Source: an uncultured Clostridia bacterium
GTDB taxonomy: Bacteria > Bacillota > Clostridia > Oscillospirales > Ruminococcaceae
Assembly (NCBI GenBank): GCA_947631115.1
Contig: CANRKB010000005.1
Location: 41,240-105,239 of the forward strand
DNA length: 64,000 bases
Direction of reading: 5' to 3'
The position numbers and the translations under genes are program-made. The notes under the pieces were generated by a model. The model was given only the letters and a program-made list of their open reading frames with translations. It was not told the origin of the DNA and ran no database searches. Each line of letters opens with the position of its first letter. The first letter of the stretch is position 1. This document shows, piece by piece, positions 58,686 to 64,000 of this stretch.

Positions 58686-60131
58686 TTGAAGCTCGACCAG
58701 ACCCGCGCTCCGCTCTATGAGGCAATGAAAGAACACCGCTTAAACCGCGTTGTTCCGTTTGACGTTCCCGGACACAAGGGCGGGAGAGGAAACGAGGTGC
58801 TGACGGATTTTTTGGGAGTAGACTGCCTGAAAAACGACGTAAACTCCATGAAGCCCCTTGACAATCTCTGCCACCCCATATCCGTTATAAAAGAGGCGCA
58901 GGAGATCTGCGCGGACGCTTTCGGCGCGGAAAACTCGTTTTTTATCGTAAACGGCGCAACGGGCGCAGTTCAGGCGATGATAATGTCCGTCTGCAAGGCG
59001 GGCGAAAAAATAATTCTTCCCCGAAATGTACATAGAAGCGCGATAAACGCTCTTGTGGTTTGCGGGGCTGTTCCCGTTTATGTAGATCCCGGCGAAAATA
59101 AACAGCTCGGTATTCCTCTGGGAATGACTCACGAAGCCGTGGAAAAGGCGATAGAAGAAAACCCCGACGCAAAAGCCGTTCTTGTAAACAACCCTACCTA
59201 TTACGGCATCTGCTCGAATTTAAAAGCAATTGTCGATATTGCTCACAGACACGGGCTTATGGCGCTTTGCGACGAAGCTCACGGAACGCATTTTTATTTC
59301 GGAAAGGGTCTTCCTCCGAGCGGCATGTCGTGCAGTGCGGATATGTGCGCGGCGTCCGTTCATAAAACGGGCGGAAGCCTTACGCAGAGCGCCGTCTTGC
59401 TTATGGGGAAGAACGTTGACCCCGACTATGTCCGCCAGATAATAAACCTCACCCAGACCACCAGCGCCAGTTATCTGCTTATGGTGTCGCTTGACCTTGC
59501 GCGGAGAAATCTTGCGCAGAACGGCGCGGAGTTCTACGAAAAGACCGTCAGTTTTGCGGACTATGCAAGAAGCGAGATAAACAAAACGGGCGGTTATTAC
59601 GCTTTCGGCGAGGAATTATGCAACGGCGCGGATTTCTATGCATTTGACAGGACAAAGCTGTCCGTTCATACAAGGGAAATAGGACTCGCGGGAATTGAAG
59701 TTTACGACCTGCTCCGCGATGAATACGGAATACAGATAGAGTTCGGCGATATAGGAAATATTTTAGCGATAATAACGGGCGGAGACAGGGCGCTTGAGAT
59801 AGAGCGGCTGCTGGGCGCGCTAAGCGAGATAAAGCGGCTGTATTCAAGATCGCCCGTCGGGCTTTTCGACCACGAGTATATAAACCCCATAGTCGTGACA
59901 ACTCCCCAGCAGGCATTCTACGCCGAGCAGGAAACCCTGCCCATAGAAAAAACGGCAGGCAGGGTTTGCAGCGAGTTTGTTATGTGTTATCCTCCGGGGA
60001 TACCTATCCTAGCTCCCGGCGAGAGGATAACCGAGGACATTCTCGATTATATAAAGTTCGCAAAGGAAAAGGGCTGCAACGTCACGGGCTGCCGCGATAT
60101 GAAAGTAGAGTATCTTCAAGTTATAAAATAA
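58686..60131 (+). CDS. PLP-dependent Orn/Lys/Arg decarboxylase (aspartate aminotransferase fold)
   Basis: 481 residues, similar in size to B. subtilis SpeA/YaaO. Conserved: LDQTRAPLYEAM, FDVPGHKGGRG, FIVNGATGAVQAM, LCDEAHGTHF and the PLP-binding Lys in SVHKTGGSLTQ. Start likely TTG 58686, eight bases after AAAGGCGG; a GTG at 58677 falls inside that site. Supplies agmatine, putrescine or cadaverine to the downstream aminopropyl enzymes; which amino acid is used cannot be read from sequence. No agmatinase or ureohydrolase gene is in the visible operon. Confidence 0.92.
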   Translation: MKLDQTRAPLYEAMKEHRLNRVVPFDVPGHKGGRGNEVLTDFLGVDCLKNDVNSMKPLDNLCHPISVIKEAQEICADAFGAENSFFIVNGATGAVQAMIMSVCKAGEKIILPRNVHRSAINALVVCGAVPVYVDPGENKQLGIPLGMTHEAVEKAIEENPDAKAVLVNNPTYYGICSNLKAIVDIAHRHGLMALCDEAHGTHFYFGKGLPPSGMSCSADMCAASVHKTGGSLTQSAVLLMGKNVDPDYVRQIINLTQTTSASYLLMVSLDLARRNLAQNGAEFYEKTVSFADYARSEINKTGGYYAFGEELCNGADFYAFDRTKLSVHTREIGLAGIEVYDLLRDEYGIQIEFGDIGNILAIITGGDRALEIERLLGALSEIKRLYSRSPVGLFDHEYINPIVVTTPQQAFYAEQETLPIEKTAGRVCSEFVMCYPPGIPILAPGERITEDILDYIKFAKEKGCNVTGCRDMKVEYLQVIK

Positions 60132-60722
60132 ATGGGACGCAAGAACAACACCCGTATACAAAAATACAACTACAAGCGCAAAATGCGCGTATACAACAGC
60201 CGCAGCAAGCTTTTTAACGGCAATGTCCGAAGCCCCGGAGAGTTTATATTTATCTGGGCGCTGATCTTCGCCTACATAGTCGGAATGTGGATATTCTCAA
60301 TGAATTTGGGACTTAACAAGAGCGATTACTCGCAAGCGGAACTTTCGTTTGAGGGAATATACCGCAAAAACGACAGTATGGTGTTTACGCTTTCGGGAAA
60401 GGAATATTCCGTGTGGGCGAGCGCCTGCGACATTGACGGAGTTTTGCTGCTCAAAGAGGGCGACAGGCTTTCGGTGATAACCGCAAAGGAAAGCCTTATA
60501 AGCGCGGAATTTGACGGCAGAACGCTTGTTGACCAAACGGCGGTAGAAAAAAGCGACGCCGAGCAAAAGCAGACTTGCTCGATATTTTTCGGCATTTTTG
60601 CGGCGCTCTGGGCGGTCTTTGTCGGTTTTTCGGTCTGGGTAATGTGCAACGCGCACAAGTTACCTAGGTGGCTTGTACATCTGTTTGTAAAGCCGAGCTA
60701 TATAAACCGACCGCCGAGATAA
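60132..60722 (+). CDS. Membrane protein of unknown function in polyamine operon (1)
   Basis: 196 residues: very basic cytoplasmic N-terminus (about 1-35), membrane helix 38-58, an extracytoplasmic domain of ~85 residues (beta-rich, FEGIYRKNDSMVFTLSG), a second helix about 150-172, and a cytoplasmic tail. Begins directly after the decarboxylase stop with no spacer, so it is translationally coupled. No known family. Confidence 0.7.
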   Translation: MGRKNNTRIQKYNYKRKMRVYNSRSKLFNGNVRSPGEFIFIWALIFAYIVGMWIFSMNLGLNKSDYSQAELSFEGIYRKNDSMVFTLSGKEYSVWASACDIDGVLLLKEGDRLSVITAKESLISAEFDGRTLVDQTAVEKSDAEQKQTCSIFFGIFAALWAVFVGFSVWVMCNAHKLPRWLVHLFVKPSYINRPPR

Positions 60723-60772
60723 TTAGATGATCAGATGACAAAAACGCCGTTTAAACAGAAAGGAGATCATTT

Positions 60773-61636
60773 GTGGAGCTTTGGTTCACGGAAAATCACA
60801 CTTCGGGCGTGAAATTCTCGATTAAAATAAAAGAACATTTAGTGTCCGAGCAGAGCGAGTTTCAGAAAATTGACATTCTCGACAGCTTTGATTTCGGGAG
60901 AATACTTGTGCTTGACGGCTGCCTTATGCTGACCGAAAAGGATGAGAAGATTTATCATGAGATGATAACCCATGTGCCGCTTTCGGTAAACCCCGACATA
61001 AAGCGCGTTCTTGTTATAGGCGCGGGCGACGGGGGAACAATCCGCGAGCTTTGCAGGTTTAAGAGCGTCGAGCATATAGACATGGTAGAAATAGACAGGC
61101 GCGTGGTCGAGCTTTGCAGGGAATACCTCCCGCAGACGACCTGTTCGCTTGACGACAAGCGCGTTCATATTTATTATGAGGACGGTCTTAAATTTGTCAG
61201 AGGCGCGGAAAATGAATACGATTTAATTATAGTAGACAGCACCGATCCATTCGGACCCGGCGAGGGATTGTTCACAAAAGAGTTCTACGGGAATTGCTAT
61301 AAGGCACTGAAAACGGACGGAATACTTGTAAACCAGCACGAAAGCACGTTCTATGACGAGTACGCTCAGGCAATGAAACGCGCTCACAGCCGCATAAAGT
61401 CGTTTTTTCCGATCGCGCTCGTTTATCAGGCGCACATTCCGACATACCCCTCGGGGCATTGGCTGTTCGGGTTTGCTTCAAAGAAATTCCATCCCGTCGA
61501 TGATTTCAAAGCCGACTGGTGGTTGTCGCAGGAACTCAAGACTTACTATTACAACCGCTTCGTGCATATAGGCTGCTTTGCGCTTCCGCAGAATGTGCGC
61601 GATGTGCTTAGAGAAACAAAAGGGAGAGTAGAATAG
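60773..61636 (+). CDS. speE: Spermidine synthase (aminopropyltransferase)
   Basis: 287 residues. Transfers the aminopropyl group of decarboxylated SAM to putrescine (or a related diamine). Spermine/spermidine synthase fold: LVLDGCLMLTEKDEKIYHEM, the VIGAGDGGTIRE dcSAM-binding loop, VEIDRRVVEL, and DSTDPFGPGEGLF with the catalytic Asp. Start GTG 60773 after AAAGGAG. Its stop overlaps the next gene by one base. Pairs with SpeD at the head of the operon. Confidence 0.95.
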   Translation: MELWFTENHTSGVKFSIKIKEHLVSEQSEFQKIDILDSFDFGRILVLDGCLMLTEKDEKIYHEMITHVPLSVNPDIKRVLVIGAGDGGTIRELCRFKSVEHIDMVEIDRRVVELCREYLPQTTCSLDDKRVHIYYEDGLKFVRGAENEYDLIIVDSTDPFGPGEGLFTKEFYGNCYKALKTDGILVNQHESTFYDEYAQAMKRAHSRIKSFFPIALVYQAHIPTYPSGHWLFGFASKKFHPVDDFKADWWLSQELKTYYYNRFVHIGCFALPQNVRDVLRETKGRVE

Positions 61637-62280
61637 TGAGAGCGCGAAACAGCAGGTTAAGCATTATTATAGTTTCGGTATTTGCCGCAATTTTTCTTGT
61701 AATGTCGATAATAGGCGGTATACATGACCTGACAGCCCGCACCGCTCCCGTTGAAACGGCGGTCGACGGCGAGGTTATCGAATATGACGCATTTTATGCG
61801 CTGGAAGTGTGGGTAATTTCGCACAAGCTGTTTGGGATTATCCCCACTCGTCAGGAGTATTTTTACCTAACGGTAAGCGAGGACGGCGCGGAGCAGTATC
61901 TTGTTATGGCGAGCAAGAGTTGGTTTGATGATAATTTCGGCTCGGACGGGTATGCGCGCGGCGACGATGTGCATATATCCGCGATTTTGCGGAGGGTTGT
62001 TTCCAAAAACGGACTTCACACGGGCGAAATAAACGACTGGCTGTCGGAAAGCGGCGTTTCGATAAACGAGTATTTGTATGCCGATTCAAACTATAAAACG
62101 TCAGGCGTGCTGAAAATCGCGGCGGCGGCGCTGATAGTTGTTATCGCCGCTTTGGTGATAACTTTAGTCAGACTTCACGCTCTGCAAATGCTGAACAGCA
62201 AAGTCGGAACAGCAGCCACTTCGGGGCTTATCGTATCGATTTTGGCATTGGCTGTAATATTGGTATGGTTTATTGATTAA
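61636..62280 (+). CDS. Membrane protein of unknown function in polyamine operon (2)
   Basis: 214 residues: N-terminal helix (about 8-28), an extracytoplasmic domain of ~120 residues, then two helices (about 156-176 and 190-212). Start GTG 61636 overlaps the speE stop; GGGAG lies upstream. Same general layout as the protein at 60132 (anchor, external domain, helix). No family recognised. Confidence 0.68.
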   Translation: MRARNSRLSIIIVSVFAAIFLVMSIIGGIHDLTARTAPVETAVDGEVIEYDAFYALEVWVISHKLFGIIPTRQEYFYLTVSEDGAEQYLVMASKSWFDDNFGSDGYARGDDVHISAILRRVVSKNGLHTGEINDWLSESGVSINEYLYADSNYKTSGVLKIAAAALIVVIAALVITLVRLHALQMLNSKVGTAATSGLIVSILALAVILVWFID

Positions 62281-62302
62281 ATAAGTAGGAGGTTTTATAG
62301 TA

Positions 62303-63505
62303 ATGAGCAAAGCATTGATTATAGGCGCGGGCGGCGTCGCTTCGGTTGTCGTTGCAAAATGCTGTCAGAACAGCGAGGTCTTTTCGGAAATTATGATAGC
62401 TTCGCGGACAAAAGCAAAGTGCGACGCATTAAAGGAAAAATGGCAGGACAAAACGAAAACCGTTATCACGACGGCTGCGGTAAACGCGGACAACGTTCCC
62501 GAGCTTGTCGCATTGATAAAATCTTATCAGCCCGACATCGTTATGAATATTGCCCTGCCTTATCAGGATCTGCACATTATGGACGCTTGCCTAGAATGTA
62601 AAGTAGACTATCTCGACACGGCGAATTACGAACCCGAAGATACCGCAAAGTTCGAGTATTCGTGGCAGTGGGCGTATAAAGAGCGCTTTGAAAAGGCGGG
62701 AATAACCGCCGTTCTCGGCTGCGGATTCGACCCCGGAGTTACGGGAGTTTTCTCGGCTTATGCGCAAAAGCACGAGTTTGACGAGATAAACTATATCGAC
62801 ATTCTCGACTGCAACGGCGGTGACCACGGCTATCCTTTCGCAACGAATTTCAACCCCGAGATAAATATCCGCGAGGTGTCCGCAAAGGGAAGCTATATCG
62901 AGGACGGCAAGTGGGTCGAAACCGAGCCTATGGAGATAAAGCGAGTCTACAACTTCAAAGGCGTAGGCGAAAAGGATATGTATTTGCTCCACCATGAGGA
63001 ACTTGAAAGCCTTGCGCTGAATATAAAGGGCATAAAGAGAATACGTTTCTTTATGACGTTCGGGCAGAGTTATTTAAACCACCTGCAATGCCTTAAAGAC
63101 GTAGGAATGACAAGCATTGAGCCTATTATGTTCGAGGGCAGGGAAATAGTGCCGCTCCAGTTTTTAAAGGCAGTACTCCCCGACCCTGCGTCATTAGGAC
63201 CGAGAACCGTCGGCAAGACGAATATAGGTTGCATTTTCCGCGGCAAAAAGGACGGCAAGGACAAGAACTACTATCTCTACAACATCTGCGACCATCAGGA
63301 GTGTTATAAAGAAGTCGGCTCTCAGGCAATTTCCTACACAACGGGCGTTCCCGCAATGATAGGAGCAATGATGGTGCTTACGGGGAAATGGAAGAAAGCG
63401 GGCGTGTGGAATGTCGAACAGTTTGATCCCGATCCGTTTATGGACGCGCTCAATAAGTGGGGTCTGCCTTGGGAAGAGGACAGAAACCCAGTTTTGGTTG
63501 ACTGA
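62303..63505 (+). CDS. Carboxynorspermidine/carboxyspermidine dehydrogenase (saccharopine dehydrogenase family)
   Basis: 400 residues. Condenses a diamine with aspartate semialdehyde and reduces the imine to the carboxy-polyamine. N-terminal Rossmann motif LIIGAGGVASVV, then IALPYQDLHIMDACLE, LGCGFDPGVTGVFSAYA, NGGDHGYPFATNFNPEINIRE and the GRTVGKTNIG-like region. These match CASDH/LYS1-type enzymes of gut bacteria. GTAGGAGG precedes ATG 62303. Together with the NspC-like gene it forms an SAM-independent route to spermidine. Confidence 0.93.
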   Translation: MSKALIIGAGGVASVVVAKCCQNSEVFSEIMIASRTKAKCDALKEKWQDKTKTVITTAAVNADNVPELVALIKSYQPDIVMNIALPYQDLHIMDACLECKVDYLDTANYEPEDTAKFEYSWQWAYKERFEKAGITAVLGCGFDPGVTGVFSAYAQKHEFDEINYIDILDCNGGDHGYPFATNFNPEINIREVSAKGSYIEDGKWVETEPMEIKRVYNFKGVGEKDMYLLHHEELESLALNIKGIKRIRFFMTFGQSYLNHLQCLKDVGMTSIEPIMFEGREIVPLQFLKAVLPDPASLGPRTVGKTNIGCIFRGKKDGKDKNYYLYNICDHQECYKEVGSQAISYTTGVPAMIGAMMVLTGKWKKAGVWNVEQFDPDPFMDALNKWGLPWEEDRNPVLVD

Positions 63506-63519
63506 AAGGAGAGCTGACA

Positions 63520-63843
63520 ATGGCTGAAATTATTACCGGCATTGTTTGTCTGGCATTTATGCTGGCAAGCGTGATTTTGGGCATAGTTCATTTTTTGGAA
63601 GTAGGAAAGCCGTTCAACAATTCATATATCTTCGCAAGCGAACAAGAGCGCGAAACCATGAATTTAAAACCGCTTTTCAGACAGTCGGCAATAGTTTTCC
63701 TGTTTATCGCGGTAATATTTCTGATAAACGCTTTAGGCTGTCTTATGAAAAATAATAATGTGTTTTATCTGCTGATACCCGCAATAGCGGGAGCGGTGAT
63801 TTACGCGATAGTATCAAGCATTGCGCTGAGTAAAAAGAATTAG
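63520..63843 (+). CDS. DUF3784-like small membrane protein in polyamine operon (3)
   Basis: 107 residues with three helices (about 4-24, 50-72 and 78-102) and a hydrophilic loop. Resembles the DUF3784 type of small Firmicute membrane proteins. AAAGGAG before ATG 63520. Third membrane protein in this operon; role unknown. Confidence 0.72.
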   Translation: MAEIITGIVCLAFMLASVILGIVHFLEVGKPFNNSYIFASEQERETMNLKPLFRQSAIVFLFIAVIFLINALGCLMKNNNVFYLLIPAIAGAVIYAIVSSIALSKKN

Positions 63844-63857
63844 GTGAACAGGCTCAA

Positions 63858-64000
63858 ATGAGTTGGATAAACAAAGTCGAAACTCCCTGCTACGTCATTG
63901 ACGAGCGGAAACTTACGGAAAACCTTGAAATTCTGAAAAACGTCAGAGAGCGCGCGGGCTGTAAGATACTGCTCGCGCAAAAGGCGTATTCGGTATATCA
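63858..64000 (+). CDS. Carboxynorspermidine/carboxyspermidine decarboxylase, N-terminal fragment (3' truncated by window edge)
   Basis: 47 visible residues from ATG 63858 (MSWINKVETPCYVIDERKLTE...). The opening PCYVIDERKL and the LLAQKAYS segment, with Lys as PLP attachment site, are those of NspC-type alanine racemase-fold decarboxylases. It would decarboxylate the product of the dehydrogenase upstream. AGGTGA lies ten bases before the start. Continues beyond the window. Confidence 0.85.
   Translation, partial: MSWINKVETPCYVIDERKLTENLEILKNVRERAGCKILLAQKAYSVY

Noticed and set aside
1..64000. tRNA, rRNA, origin of replication or toxin-antitoxin pair
   Set aside because: None of the intergenic gaps inspected contains a cloverleaf, rRNA segment, DnaA-box cluster or a recognisable small toxin-antitoxin gene pair.

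Overview
The window reads as the chromosome of a Gram-positive, anaerobic, spore-forming member of the Clostridia, most like a gut Oscillospiraceae/Ruminococcaceae. Evidence: a single-chain pyruvate:ferredoxin oxidoreductase, SpoIIP and a YlbJ-like sporulation membrane protein, strong GGAGG ribosome binding sites, consensus TTGACA-17-TATAAT promoters, lipobox substrate-binding protein, and cell-wall-anchored leucine-rich-repeat (BspA-like) proteins. Species is not identified. No rRNA, tRNA, transposase or CRISPR array was found.

Region 1 (1-13.6 kb) is mixed: end of a TrkH/KtrB potassium channel subunit, an acyl-CoA thioesterase, two sporulation-type membrane proteins (minus), nifJ, a TetR regulator with two membrane proteins, a divergent cupin/Rrf2 pair sharing three operator palindromes, spoIIP, and an orphan phage-type lysis cassette (XhlA-like, holin, GH25 endolysin).

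Region 2 (13.6-39.4 kb) is a nearly continuous co-directional pectin/galacturonate locus: LplB/LplC-type permeases, a large lipoprotein binding protein, two MsmX-like ATPases, four small unknown membrane proteins interleaved with the transporter, cytoplasmic GH28, GH105 and GH4 enzymes, an AEC and a MATE carrier, and the complete route to pyruvate and glyceraldehyde-3-phosphate. Unsaturated uronate goes through KduI and KduD; saturated galacturonate through UxaC, UxaB and UxaA; both meet at 2-keto-3-deoxygluconate, then KdgK and an Eda aldolase carrying an extra C-terminal VOC-like domain. No transcription factor gene lies inside it.

Region 3 (39.4-50.8 kb) is accessory: two LRR surface proteins with a TPDTG-type sorting tail, each preceded by the same ~220-nt structured leader ending in an intrinsic terminator (a candidate undescribed riboswitch/attenuator); an EAL phosphodiesterase-FIST sensor pair enclosed by ~240-bp inverted repeats; an HD protein; and an EF-G paralogue with a degraded guanine-specificity motif. 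Two families of interspersed, palindrome-rich repeats are scattered through the window.

Region 4 (50.8-57.4 kb, minus strand) holds two small exported proteins and a chain of MetH-activation-like protein, ThiG, MetF, TSCPD protein, malic enzyme, AlkD-like glycosylase and PHP phosphoesterase.

Region 5 (57.8-64 kb) is a polyamine operon holding two different aminopropylation routes: SpeD/SpeE and a carboxyspermidine dehydrogenase with the start of its decarboxylase, plus a basic amino acid decarboxylase and three unknown membrane proteins. The window ends inside the decarboxylase gene.
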